The translations under genes and the position numbers were made by a program. Shown piece by piece: positions 17,690 to 26,644 of a stretch of 64,000 nt of DNA. The notes beneath the pieces were generated by a model that saw only the letters and a program-made list of their open reading frames with translations, had not been told where the DNA came from and did no database searches. The stretch covers positions 5,084,001 through 5,148,000 of the forward strand of contig NZ_CP079865.1 in NCBI RefSeq assembly GCF_025263565.1, read 5' to 3'. The stretch comes from Mycobacterium sp. SMC-8. Lineage in GTDB: Bacteria; Actinomycetota; Actinomycetes; Mycobacteriales; Mycobacteriaceae. Each line of letters opens with the position of its first letter. Position 1 is the first letter of the stretch.

Positions 17690-18235
17690 GTGAACACCAG
17701 TACGCGACTGTGGCTCACCGAAGCCGCCCACACCACCATGACAACCGCTGCCGCACAGGCACACCCTGACGAAACCGGCGGCATCCTGATCGGCGTCTAC
17801 CAGGACGGGCATCCATGGGTGATCACCGCCATCGAAATCCCCACCGTCGACCGGGGCCGATCCCACTACCGCATCCCCGGCGGCACCGACCACCCCGCCG
17901 TGCTCAAGGCACGCACGGCCGATCACCGACTCGGCTACCTCGGCGATTGGCACAGTCACCCCCACGACGTCGGCCACAGCCCCACCGATCTCGCATCGCT
18001 GGCCCTCATCTCGATCACAACGCCACGCCAGCCCAATCCAACCCAGATCGTGGTCCGCAGAACCGATCACGGATACACCCTCGATGCCCGACGCATAGTC
18101 ACCCTGATCCCCCGCGCCTGCACCGTCACACTGACGGGCGGACTTCGCGGGCAGACACCACGCAACGACCACCGCGATCACCCCACGAACGGCCCTCACG
18201 CACCCACCACCGACCTGCCAGGAGCCCCCGCATGA
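17690..18235 (+). CDS. cap3: JAB/JAMM isopeptidase (Cap3-type), CBASS operon 1
   Basis: A 181-residue protein, GTG start three bases after the E2-E1 stop. It has a complete JAMM zinc-peptidase motif: Glu28 in DETGG and His88, His90, Ser97 and Asp100 in HSHPHDVGHSPTD. Cap3 removes the CD-NTase conjugates made by Cap2 and so restrains signalling. The last 45 residues are Pro/Thr/Arg-rich and probably disordered. The stop overlaps the ATG of the next gene as ATGA. Confidence 0.88.
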   Translation: MNTSTRLWLTEAAHTTMTTAAAQAHPDETGGILIGVYQDGHPWVITAIEIPTVDRGRSHYRIPGGTDHPAVLKARTADHRLGYLGDWHSHPHDVGHSPTDLASLALISITTPRQPNPTQIVVRRTDHGYTLDARRIVTLIPRACTVTLTGGLRGQTPRNDHRDHPTNGPHAPTTDLPGAPA

Positions 18236-19674
18236 CCGGCTACGAACTGCCCAGCGCCACCGGCGTCCGCATAACCGGTGACGAATACCAGTGGCTGCAC
18301 GTCTGGCGGGCGTGCATGGAAGCGCTGCACCACAACCTGACGGGAAACACCGACAACCCCACGCTCGCCGTTGGTGTCGAAGAACCCGGCGTAGGCAACG
18401 GCGACGACGTCGTGCGGTACCGGCAGCGCCCCCCGCACGTGTACACACAGGCCAAATACGCCGTCGACAACCGCATGCCGGTCGGCCTGACCTACCTAGA
18501 CGAAAAGGGCATACTCAAGAAACTGGCGACGACACACAAAACCCTCACCGCCAACGGCGATCCCGTTGAAATGCGGCTTGCCACCAACCGCCCGCACGAT
18601 CCCACCGACGTCCTGCTCAAAGACCGAGACGGTCGCGACAGCAGACTGGTCCCCCGCGCCGCCCAAGGTGGACCGAACTCAGAGCGCGGGAAAGCACGGA
18701 CAGCATGGGCAACGGCCGCCGGCACCGACGAGCCCGCGCTGATGGCCCTGCTCGACGACCTCCACTTCGATATCGCCTACGACTATCCACGTCTACGCGA
18801 GGAGGTCGCCCTTCTGATGACCGCCAACGGTTTGCGATCGGACGACAATGCCATCGACCAGGGCACGAAGTGGGTATCCCAGCAAGTCATCGCCGGGCAT
18901 CGCCGACTGACCCTGGCAGACATCAACGAAGCCGTCACCACGCGGGATCTTCAGGCCGGCTCACCATGGACCACCGTGTCGATCGCGACCATCAAGCACG
19001 ACGAGCTCGCCGACCAAGTTGCCGTCAGCATCGACTGGGTAGAGCGCATCTCCGGAGAAAAGCCCTGGCACCGCGTGGCCCCCGCACCGCCGTATACATG
19101 GGCCGATCTTGCCGGCGAAATCGCCACCGTGCCAGCGCAACTCGGCAGTTCCCGTCGCATTCTGGCGACGGGGCACATGCGTCAAGCAACGGGCTTCTTG
19201 CTCGGTGCTGAATTGCGGCGGGTTCTGCGCTACGAGGTCGGCATCCGCCAGGGCGACCAACTATGGACCAGTGAAGTTGCCACAGCGCCTCTCGACCTCG
19301 ACGTGACCAAGAATCGCATCGGGCAAGGCTCTGACATCGCCGTCATCGTCAACGTGGCCGCCAACGCGGCCGGCCAGGCAACCGATTGGATTGTCCAGAA
19401 CGCGTTGCCCGTCGACACGATTCTGACCGCCACCCCGGCAACCGGACCGGGCCCAAGCGCGGTGACCACACCCGTGGCAGCTAACAGCCTTGCCGTCGCC
19501 ATCCGCGACCTCGCACGCGACCACGCCAGCTCCGCAACACTGCATCTGTTTCTCATTGGCCCGCTCGGGCTGGCCGTGCTCCTCGGCCACCACTGGAACC
19601 GCGTGACGACGACACTGGTCTACGAACATCTCGGCCCACAGGGTTACGAGCATGCCTTCACTGTGGACTCGTAG
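18232..19674 (+). CDS. cap4: SAVED-domain effector with Cap4-like nuclease N-terminus, CBASS operon 1
   Basis: A 480-residue protein starting at ATG 18232 (AGGAG site 6-10 bases upstream, ATGA overlap with cap3). The N-terminal domain has a restriction-endonuclease-like pattern: acidic residues near Glu50/Asp58 followed by VYTQAKY with Gln73-x-Lys75, as in Cap4 (DUF4297-type) nucleases that degrade DNA when activated. The C-terminal half, from about residue 250, is a SAVED domain: RDLARDHASSATLHLFLIGP, then LGLAVLLGHHWNRVTTTLVYE. SAVED binds cyclic oligonucleotides. The open frame extends upstream to 17815, but that part overlaps cap3 and is not coding. The nuclease assignment is by motif, not by alignment. 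Confidence 0.87.
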   Translation: MTGYELPSATGVRITGDEYQWLHVWRACMEALHHNLTGNTDNPTLAVGVEEPGVGNGDDVVRYRQRPPHVYTQAKYAVDNRMPVGLTYLDEKGILKKLATTHKTLTANGDPVEMRLATNRPHDPTDVLLKDRDGRDSRLVPRAAQGGPNSERGKARTAWATAAGTDEPALMALLDDLHFDIAYDYPRLREEVALLMTANGLRSDDNAIDQGTKWVSQQVIAGHRRLTLADINEAVTTRDLQAGSPWTTVSIATIKHDELADQVAVSIDWVERISGEKPWHRVAPAPPYTWADLAGEIATVPAQLGSSRRILATGHMRQATGFLLGAELRRVLRYEVGIRQGDQLWTSEVATAPLDLDVTKNRIGQGSDIAVIVNVAANAAGQATDWIVQNALPVDTILTATPATGPGPSAVTTPVAANSLAVAIRDLARDHASSATLHLFLIGPLGLAVLLGHHWNRVTTTLVYEHLGPQGYEHAFTVDS

Positions 19675-20210
19675 GCTGGCTCCGACGGCCCAACGCCACG
19701 ACCGTGGCCTGCCGGCTATCGGCGGCTTTGGAGAACTTCGGGTCCGATCTGTAACCACACCGGGCGCTGGCCCGGCACGAATTGTTGCCCATCATCGACC
19801 GTGCATGAGGCGACTGGGTCGCCGTGCCGCAACGCATGGACCCTTAGCGCAGGCAGACACCCACCCTGCGGCGTCGGCGAACGTCGTTGAGCGGATCAGC
19901 ACCTGCGTCAGCGCATTGGTTGCGCGCGGTCATCTCGCCGAGATTCCGCACTTCACGATGCCGATCGATCCGCTCTGCGACCACCGGTTCGGTCCCCGCA
20001 CCACAAACAGTCACCTAGCGCCATCGCCTGCCCTCTCCCGCCTGGACACACGGACGGCTCGGCGGGCCGAACGGGTGGCTGCGCCGTCGGGCGCCCGACG
20101 TGGCCGGTTCACCCCCGTCAACTACGCAGCCCTGGCCGACCCACGCTGGCGTGTCGGTGGCCCCAGCTAGATTTGGAGCAACAGCTCAAGGGCGATGATC
20201 AGGAGACCAC
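19675..20210. other. 536-bp spacer between the two CBASS operons
   Basis: One open frame on the plus strand crosses this stretch, but its translation is Arg/Ala/Pro-rich without any family pattern and it overlaps the cap4 end, so I do not call it a gene. The promoter of CBASS operon 2 is expected at its right end, just before the AGGAGA site at about 20201. Confidence 0.5.
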
Positions 20211-21164
20211 GTGAGCGTGAATGACGCCTTCAAAGCGTTCCAGGATGTGGTGAACGCCGACCTCACCGCCGTACGACAGGCCCGCGCACGCCGAGACCTC
20301 TTCAAGGAGGCCTTCGGCCCGCTACCCGACGTCTTGGAGGTCATCCCGTCCGGCTCGCTCGCGCGCGGCACCCAGAAAGATCCCATCCGCGACGTCGACG
20401 TGATCGTCGTCTTCAACGGCGACGACCATCCGGATTGGGGCGAGGCCGGGGCCTCGGCCAAAGACGCGTTGGACTACACCCGAGCGCATGTCCACGAATT
20501 GCTCGGAGCCTCAAACGGCACCCACGCCCAGCAAGTCCGCCTCGCCCGCTGGCGCAACCACGCCGTCAAATGCTTCCTAGATGACCCAGACGATCCAGAC
20601 GCCTTCACCGTCGATGCCATGCCCGCCCTGCGGCGCGACGGGAAGCTCCTCATCCCGCAGGCAGCCTCCAACGAATGGATCGATGCCAATCCCGAGTACC
20701 TCATCACCGAGGTCGCCAAGAAGCACACCGCCTGGAACAAGTTCGCCGGCTCGGTGCGCATGCTGAAGTGGTGGGCTGCCGAGCAAGACATCAAGATCAA
20801 ATCTCTGGTCATGGAGGTGCTCGCGCTTCAATTCCTGCCGACCGACTCCTCGCAGCCTGCGGCCATCGCCCAGTTCTTCGTCAGCGCGGCCTACCACATC
20901 GAGGGCGGCAGCGAAGTCCTCGACCCGGCGCAGCTGTGCGGGCCCATCCAGTCTGACCTGGACTACGAGGCGTTCGCTGATTATCTAGCTAGTGCACGTG
21001 ACAGCGCGGCCAAGGCGACCCAGGCTCAGATCAACAACGATACGAACGGAGCGATCCACCACTGGGGCACGGTCTTCGGTGACGACTTCCCCCTGCCCGC
21101 CAACCCGGGACCCGTGATCGTTCCACCGCCTCCGCGGCCGGTCAAAGACACCCCCCAAGGATGA
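20211..21164 (+). CDS. CD-NTase (cGAS/DncV-like nucleotidyltransferase), CBASS operon 2
   Basis: A 317-residue nucleotidyltransferase with a GTG start and an AGGAGA site. The active site is PSGSLARGT (Gly48-Ser49), RDVDVIVVF (Asp61, Asp63) and FTVDAMP (Asp135). It is clearly different in sequence from the CD-NTase at 15033, so the pair did not arise by recent duplication. The C-terminus is Pro-rich (PPPPRPVKDTPQG), a flexible tail ending in glycine, which suits conjugation by the E1/E2 proteins next door. The stop overlaps the E2 ATG (ATGA). Confidence 0.9.
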   Translation: MSVNDAFKAFQDVVNADLTAVRQARARRDLFKEAFGPLPDVLEVIPSGSLARGTQKDPIRDVDVIVVFNGDDHPDWGEAGASAKDALDYTRAHVHELLGASNGTHAQQVRLARWRNHAVKCFLDDPDDPDAFTVDAMPALRRDGKLLIPQAASNEWIDANPEYLITEVAKKHTAWNKFAGSVRMLKWWAAEQDIKIKSLVMEVLALQFLPTDSSQPAAIAQFFVSAAYHIEGGSEVLDPAQLCGPIQSDLDYEAFADYLASARDSAAKATQAQINNDTNGAIHHWGTVFGDDFPLPANPGPVIVPPPPRPVKDTPQG

Positions 21165-21769
21165 CCGCACCCGCACAATGGCCCGAAAGCAGCGCTGACC
21201 TTGCGCCGATCTTGTGGATGGACGCCGAACCCGGGCGTCTACCGAGGGACCGCGACGACATTGCCGCGTTCGCGCCGCACCTGCAGTACTTCGGGCCGGA
21301 CTCGCCGTGCGGCGAATCCTTCCCGCACGGCGGCTGGATGGGCGAACTGCCGCGGTGGCCCTTCGACCGTGAGGAACCCGCGGCGCTGATCGATCTCATC
21401 GGCGAGCACGGCATTGAGGTACTGATGCGTTATCCGGCTGCCTACCCCATGGTGCCGCCCACCATCTACTCCCTCGATCCGGAGCCGTCTTGGTCGGAGC
21501 AGACCCAAACGGCCTGGCATGTTGCACCAGGCGGATCGTTATGCCTGCTCCAAAGTGTGGGCGCGTGGCAGCCCGAGTCGAGCGTCACCGAGCTCCTCGC
21601 CAAAGCCGCCGGCTGGCGGGTCGAGTACGCGCTGATGAAAGCCGGCGTAATCACGCAAATGTCGCTCACCGGAATCGTCTCCGATCCCGCCTTTGACCAC
21701 AAAATCGCCGAAGCCGTCCACTCGGCGCCCGACCGCGAGAACGGCGAGGGCAATGATGTATCGCAATGA
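21161..21769 (+). CDS. E2-like conjugating protein, CBASS operon 2
   Basis: A 202-residue protein with the bacterial E2 fold pattern: PHGGWMGELPRWPF, IEVLMRYPAAYPMVPPTIYS and the active-site block HVAPGGSLCLLQ with Cys128. It takes the place of the N-terminal half of the E2-E1 fusion in operon 1. It would accept a CD-NTase thioester from the E1 encoded next. It starts within the CD-NTase stop and overlaps the E1 start by 17 bases, so the operon is tightly coupled. Confidence 0.82.
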   Translation: MTAPAQWPESSADLAPILWMDAEPGRLPRDRDDIAAFAPHLQYFGPDSPCGESFPHGGWMGELPRWPFDREEPAALIDLIGEHGIEVLMRYPAAYPMVPPTIYSLDPEPSWSEQTQTAWHVAPGGSLCLLQSVGAWQPESSVTELLAKAAGWRVEYALMKAGVITQMSLTGIVSDPAFDHKIAEAVHSAPDRENGEGNDVSQ

Positions 21770-23054
21770 CCCCTTCATCGTGCTCACCGCCGACGGCGCC
21801 ACCAAGATCGCGTCATCGACGGCGACCCGCGGCCGTGTCACCATTCGGAGTGCACCGTCGGAGAACCTCTTCGTCGTTGTTGCCCTCGATGTCGTTGACG
21901 GCGTAACGCTTCCAGTCGACATCCCACAAGAATTCAGGGCGTTGCACTGGGGCGACAAAACAGTGCCAGCCCAATGGGTACGCGAGCCCACCGACACCCT
22001 AAATATCTTGCATATCAACATGCTTCGCCGTCCCGGGGCGGCGACCGTCTCTTTCGACTTCTTTAAAGAGACAATCCCGGCGCTGGTAGATCCTGGCGCT
22101 CGACTCGGAATTTTGATCACCCACCAACCCGACGTGCCTGCGGAGCTGCGCGCCGTCGGTGTGTGCGAGTTCGCCGGGTGGTTGATCCATCGCGAAGGCG
22201 TGCGACCGATTCATGTAGAAGTCGAACCCGCTGTCGTCGGTATCGGACAATTAGCGGACTCCTGGCCGATCGAACGTCTCGCCACGAACTCGGTCATGTT
22301 GGTCGGCTGCGGCAGCCTGGGCGGCGCCGCCGCTGAAGCCCTGGCGGGTTACGGCGTGGGTCGCGTCGAACTCGTGGACCCTGACCGATTCCTTTGGCAC
22401 AACATGCTGCGGCATATTCTCGGACCCGAAAGCGTCGGGCGCTACAAGGTGTCGGCGCTTAAGGACCACCTCAATGCCTCGTGGTCTTCCCAAGACGTTC
22501 GCGCCCACCGTCTCGACGTTGTCGACGATGCGCACCACATTCGGCCCCTTGTCGAGGACGTCGATTTGGTCCTGTGCACAGCGGACGGAATCGCCCCACG
22601 ACGCGTCGTCAGCCACCTCGCCCGCCGCAGTGCCACACCAGCCGTGCTCGCTTGTGTCCTTGACCACGGCGCCGTCGGCGAAATTCTGCGGCTACGTCCC
22701 ACCCCACGATTCGGATGCCTGCTCTGCCTACGCCAACATCTTGCTCAGCGCGGCGCCATGGACGCCGAAGCAGATCAGGAACTCGACTACGGCACCGGAC
22801 GCACCCACCAACCCATGACGGCCGTTCCGCCGGATCTTCGCTACGTCGGCACCCTCGCCGCCAAGATCGCCGTGGCCACACTCTTGGAGTCACTGCACGG
22901 CGACCACACCCAACAATTACCTGACGAGCACGCAATTCTCGGGCTCCACCCCGCCGGCGACCTCGCTGAACCCTTCGACCTACACAAGCCAGGCGACATA
23001 CGCTGGTTGCCCATCCCGCCCCCGCGCCAGAACTGCCCGACGTGCGCCGCTTAG
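21753..23054 (+). CDS. E1-like (ThiF) activating enzyme, CBASS operon 2
   Basis: A protein of about 433 residues. Two adjacent ATG codons (21753 and 21756) follow a GCGAGGG site. The ThiF domain has VMLVGCGSLGGAAAEAL (about residues 180-196), VELVDPDRFLWHNMLRH and DLVLCTADG. Zinc-ligand cysteines are GCLLCL and the C-terminal CPTCAA. The first 170 residues form a separate domain without a name I can give. E1 enzymes adenylate the C-terminus of the substrate and pass it to E2. It overlaps the JAB gene by 13 bases. Confidence 0.85.
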   Translation: MMYRNDPFIVLTADGATKIASSTATRGRVTIRSAPSENLFVVVALDVVDGVTLPVDIPQEFRALHWGDKTVPAQWVREPTDTLNILHINMLRRPGAATVSFDFFKETIPALVDPGARLGILITHQPDVPAELRAVGVCEFAGWLIHREGVRPIHVEVEPAVVGIGQLADSWPIERLATNSVMLVGCGSLGGAAAEALAGYGVGRVELVDPDRFLWHNMLRHILGPESVGRYKVSALKDHLNASWSSQDVRAHRLDVVDDAHHIRPLVEDVDLVLCTADGIAPRRVVSHLARRSATPAVLACVLDHGAVGEILRLRPTPRFGCLLCLRQHLAQRGAMDAEADQELDYGTGRTHQPMTAVPPDLRYVGTLAAKIAVATLLESLHGDHTQQLPDEHAILGLHPAGDLAEPFDLHKPGDIRWLPIPPPRQNCPTCAA

Positions 23055-23608
23055 CCACCCGCGCAGAATCACCGGTCGCGCACATCGCCCCCGCCGCCCT
23101 AAGAGGGATCGCCCGCGAGGCCGACAGATCACACGACGGCTTGGAGACGGGAGGGATCCTGCTCGGACCCGACACCGCCGACGCCATCGTTATCAGCCGG
23201 GCAGGAGATCCGGGGCCGCGGGCACACCGGACCGAGCACTCGTTCCTGCGAGACCTCGCGCACGCCCAATCTTTGGCGAATACAGCATGGAACGAAGACG
23301 GCCACCAGTGGATCGGCGAATGGCACACCCACCCGACGGGCGACTTAACGCCGAGTGCGCTCGATCTGCACTCGTATCTTCAGCACCTCCACGATCCCGA
23401 ACTTCACCTCGAGTGGTTCGTGGCGATCATCGTCGGGCTCACACCGGACGCGGGCATCACCACTGCCGCCTGGCTTATTGAACGCCACCGCGTCCGCGCG
23501 CTGTCGCTGGACATCACCATCGACTCGGAGCACAGCGCCAAACATGCTACGCGACAACCACAACACCGCACCCGCACGGACAGCCACACCGGCACAGGAG
23601 AACGATGA
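23042..23608 (+). CDS. JAB/JAMM isopeptidase, CBASS operon 2
   Basis: A 188-residue protein, GTG start inside the E1 3' end. The JAMM motif is complete: Glu35 in LETGG and His95, His97, Ser105 and Asp108 in HTHPTGDLTPSALD. The role parallels Cap3: reversal of the E1/E2-made conjugate. The C-terminal tail is His/Thr/Arg-rich. Its stop overlaps the ATG of the TIR-SAVED gene. Confidence 0.87.
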   Translation: MRRLATRAESPVAHIAPAALRGIAREADRSHDGLETGGILLGPDTADAIVISRAGDPGPRAHRTEHSFLRDLAHAQSLANTAWNEDGHQWIGEWHTHPTGDLTPSALDLHSYLQHLHDPELHLEWFVAIIVGLTPDAGITTAAWLIERHRVRALSLDITIDSEHSAKHATRQPQHRTRTDSHTGTGER

Positions 23609-24903
23609 CCACCGACCCGACTGGCCCGATCTTCATCTCCTATCGGCAAGAGGACGGTACCGCCATCGCGGCCGAACTCGCATGGCTGTTGCGAGCGGCG
23701 GGGCTGCCCGTATGGCGCGACCGAGACGACTTACCACCCGGCGACACCCAAAACCGGCTCATCCAAGCGATATCCGCGGGGATCTCCGGAGCAGTCCTGG
23801 TCGTCACACCAGACATCATCAACAGCAAAGTCGTCAAGACCGTCGAAGCCCCCGGCCTTCTGGAACTACACCGCACCCAGCCACAGTTCGCGCTCGCCAT
23901 TGCCAATGCCGTCGACACAGAAGATAGCTCACCCGACTACACGGCTCCCGACGCCTTATTAGATGTCAAGCCGGGCATTCTCACCGGAGTCGACCAACAC
24001 CCCACCGACCGCGCCGGTCTGCTCCACATCGTTCACAAGCTTCTGTGGCACCGTGCAGCGAATCATCGCGCACGCATATCCGACACGGACACTTGTGAAC
24101 TGAGCGTGCAAACCCGCAACGTGCCGCAATCCTATGACAGCACCGCAAGCGCGTTCGATATCCGAGTACGGCCATCCGAACACGAACGGTTGCCCAGCGC
24201 TGAGGGACTCAACGACCTCCGGGACACGATCGCATTCCTACCCGACGCAGTCACTCGGACCGCCGCACAACGCGTACGGATCCGCGGAGGCGCACACTTA
24301 TGTGTCGCGTTCACGCTAGGAGCCGCCCTGCCGTCCACACGCATCGGACATATCGAAGTGATCGACCAACGAGGAAAGTCCTGGACAAGCAGCGGTGACG
24401 CCAGCGTGTCGATGCCGCCACACATCTACATTCAGAACCAAAGTGTCAACGGTGTCCCAATCGCCAGTGGGCGCCGAGCCGTTGCGATCTACCTCGATTT
24501 GATGCCCGATACAAGCGAAGCGGCCTTCGAACGGTATCTCGAGGGAAACCGACAGGATCTCAGCGCGTGGCAACACCTTCGCAGCACCGGCGGCGACCTC
24601 CTCGACAACTCAATAGCAGGCGCCATCGCAGCAGAAGCGGCCGCACGCATCCGCACCCTGGCCAACGACCATGCGAACGCGGAAGTGCATCTGTTGCTGC
24701 GATGCCCCTTTGCCCTCGCCATCTTGCTAGGAAGGTTGACCAACACGCTACGTGTCGTCATCTACGAATGGGACGATAGCGATCACGGCCTAGACAATGC
24801 CGGTCGGCCGCGGTACCTGCCAGCCCTGCGTATCCGCGCCTCTGCACCCGCCGGCGCCGTCGACGAGGTTTTACTCACTCGCGATATTGACGAGCAGGGA
24901 TGA
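23605..24903 (+). CDS. TIR-SAVED effector, CBASS operon 2
   Basis: A 432-residue protein. Residues 8-145 are a TIR domain: PIFISYRQEDG, the loop WRDRDDLPPGDT, AVLVVTPDII and a candidate catalytic Glu81 in SKVVKTVEAPG. From about residue 190 a SAVED domain follows, ending with HLLLRCPFALAILLGRLTNT and VVIYEWDD. In characterised CBASS systems, TIR-SAVED proteins assemble on the cyclic nucleotide and degrade NAD+, causing abortive infection. It is the last gene of the operon, starting with ATGA coupling, and is followed by a hairpin at 24917-24948. Confidence 0.9.
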   Translation: MTTDPTGPIFISYRQEDGTAIAAELAWLLRAAGLPVWRDRDDLPPGDTQNRLIQAISAGISGAVLVVTPDIINSKVVKTVEAPGLLELHRTQPQFALAIANAVDTEDSSPDYTAPDALLDVKPGILTGVDQHPTDRAGLLHIVHKLLWHRAANHRARISDTDTCELSVQTRNVPQSYDSTASAFDIRVRPSEHERLPSAEGLNDLRDTIAFLPDAVTRTAAQRVRIRGGAHLCVAFTLGAALPSTRIGHIEVIDQRGKSWTSSGDASVSMPPHIYIQNQSVNGVPIASGRRAVAIYLDLMPDTSEAAFERYLEGNRQDLSAWQHLRSTGGDLLDNSIAGAIAAEAAARIRTLANDHANAEVHLLLRCPFALAILLGRLTNTLRVVIYEWDDSDHGLDNAGRPRYLPALRIRASAPAGAVDEVLLTRDIDEQG

Positions 24904-24916
24904 GCTGCTGCGTCAC

Positions 24917-24948
24917 CGTCCCCGTCACCGTCTACGGGTACGGGGACG
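24917..24948 (+). terminator. Candidate terminator hairpin after CBASS operon 2
   Basis: Perfect 9-base arms CGTCCCCGT (24917-24925) and ACGGGGACG (24940-24948) with a 14-base loop, 14 bases after the TIR-SAVED stop. There is no U-run, as is common in high-GC actinobacteria. It could be bifunctional with the convergent gene before IS1634 insertion. Confidence 0.5.
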
Positions 24949-25070
24949 CCCAGCTTACATCCGCAGCACCACTATCAATAGTGGCGCTGGCGTGTTCCCG
25001 CTGCATGACCTGATCGCCGTAATCGCCTGCATTGCAACATGTCCAGCCCCAGCATCGGTAGACTTCCTCC

Positions 25071-25115
25071 GTCAGTCGCAGACTTAGTCGCGCTGCGGAG
25101 TGTGGTTGGCTCGTC
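25071..25115. repeat. 45-bp direct repeat, left copy (IS1634-type target duplication)
   Basis: This 45-base sequence beginning GTCAGTCGCAGACTTAG is repeated exactly at 27941-27985 on the other side of the IS1634-like element. Long variable target duplications are a known property of the IS1634 family. This copy carries a detached 3' end of the Ntn-hydrolase gene. Confidence 0.9.
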
Positions 25116-25134
25116 CCGAGTTGGGTCATTTGGC

Positions 25135-26644
25135 TTAGTGCCTTGAATTCTCGGCGTTCAGTGCGTTGAGGATTGCGTTGACCTCGGTGTTTAGGGCTGG
25201 CGGGTAGGTGGCGATGACGCCGTTGAGGTCGATGGTGGCTGATCGCAGGGGTTTGAGGGTGCGTAGGAATCGGCGCAGTGACAGGCCGGTGCGGGTCTGG
25301 ACTTCGCGGCTGACGGCCAGGGCGGTGAACACGATGGTCAGGTGGGCTTCGATGGCGTCGCGGGTGCGGGCGAACATGGGCCGGGCAGCGAGGTCGGATT
25401 TGGACATCCGGAAGGACGCCTCGACGTGCCAGAGGTCGTGGTAGCTGGCGACCACTTCGGTCGCGGGCATCAGTGCGGCGTCGATGTTGGTGACGTAGCC
25501 CTTGAGCCCGACCAAGCGGCGGGCGCGCTGCAACGACGCCTCGTCAAATTCTTGGGAACCGTTGCAGTTCTTGATGAACCGCGGTACCCGCGCGGCTTTC
25601 TCGCCGGCGACGACCGCGCGGGCCTTGTTCTCCTGCAGGTTGAGCGTCTTGGTGTCGCGCACCGCGCGTTTGGTCGAGTACGCCCACACCGCCCGCCAGG
25701 ACTTGGTGTGGGTCGCCGGATCCCAGACGGGCTCGGCTTTGCGCTTGGGGTCGCTGGTCTTGGTCGCGGTGCCGCGTCGATCGCGTGGGGTGATGGTGTC
25801 GATGATCTGGCCATCGGTGAAGAAGTCGCCGTGCCAATGGAAGTGCGAGGCCAGATCGTTGGGCGCTTTGGTAACCCTCGATCCGACGATGAACCGCAAC
25901 CCTGCCTCATCAAGTTCGCGCAGATTGCCGCTGGCCAGCATGCCCGCATCAGCGACGACGACAATGTCGGTGATCTCGTGGCGGGCTTGGAATGCCTTCA
26001 CGATCGGCACGATCGTCAGAGTTTCGGCCTTGTTTCCTTCGAAACAGCCGATTTCCAAGGGGAATCCGCACCGATCGACCAGCAGCCCGACCACGATCTG
26101 CGGGTCCACTCGGCGTTCCTTGGAGTACCCCACGCGGCGTAGGTCGTCTTCCTTGTCGGCCTCGAAATACAGGGTCGTGACGTCGTAAAGCACCAGGCTG
26201 ACATCACCGGCGGTGCGGGCGTGGGCGAAACACGCTGCGGCGATCTGGTCGCGGTAACCACCACCGCGGGCACGGCGCAGGGTGCGCTTGCGGGTCGACA
26301 GTGACGCTGAGGTACGTCCCAGCTCGGCGAGGACCCGATCGGCGTCGAGCAGGCTGGTCGGCTCGACCACCCGGGCGATGACCAGGTCACGGAAGACCTC
26401 ATCGCCGACCGCGTCGTCGAACCCCAGGCTGGCATACACCTGCGCCAGGGCGTCATACAGCAGCCCGCTGCAGCTCTTGAGCACCCGCGGCCGCACCACC
26501 AACTCCCGTACTGCGGATTCTCCAGCATCCTCGGTGAACAGCATGCCAGCTGGCGGTGGAACCATATGGGCCCGAACGGCTTTCGGCGTGATCCCCAGAT
26601 CCAACTCGCCTTGGGTGTCATCGGCCAACAGCCGGCGGGCCTCC
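25135..26644 (-). pseudogene. IS1634-family transposase, main C-terminal part
   Basis: It encodes most of an IS4-superfamily (IS1634 group) DDE transposase. Visible blocks are LVLYDVTTLYFEADKEDD (first Asp), KAFQARHEITDIVVVADAGM (second Asp, in VVADAGM) and the late YHDLWHVEASFRMSKSDL with the E-x6-K type YREK-like motif. The N-terminal 47 residues were cut off and lie at 27688-27829. The full transposase would be 548 residues. A frame starting in the inserted element (26826) reads into this fragment and could produce a chimeric protein with 61 foreign residues. Confidence 0.88.

Noticed and set aside
17815..18231. Upstream extension of the SAVED gene frame
   Set aside because: It overlaps the JAB gene in another frame, is His/Arg/Pro-rich, and a well-placed ATG with AGGAG exists at 18232.
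19652..20170. Possible 172-codon gene between the CBASS operons
   Set aside because: No ribosome site or family pattern, Arg-rich, and overlapping the cap4 3' end.
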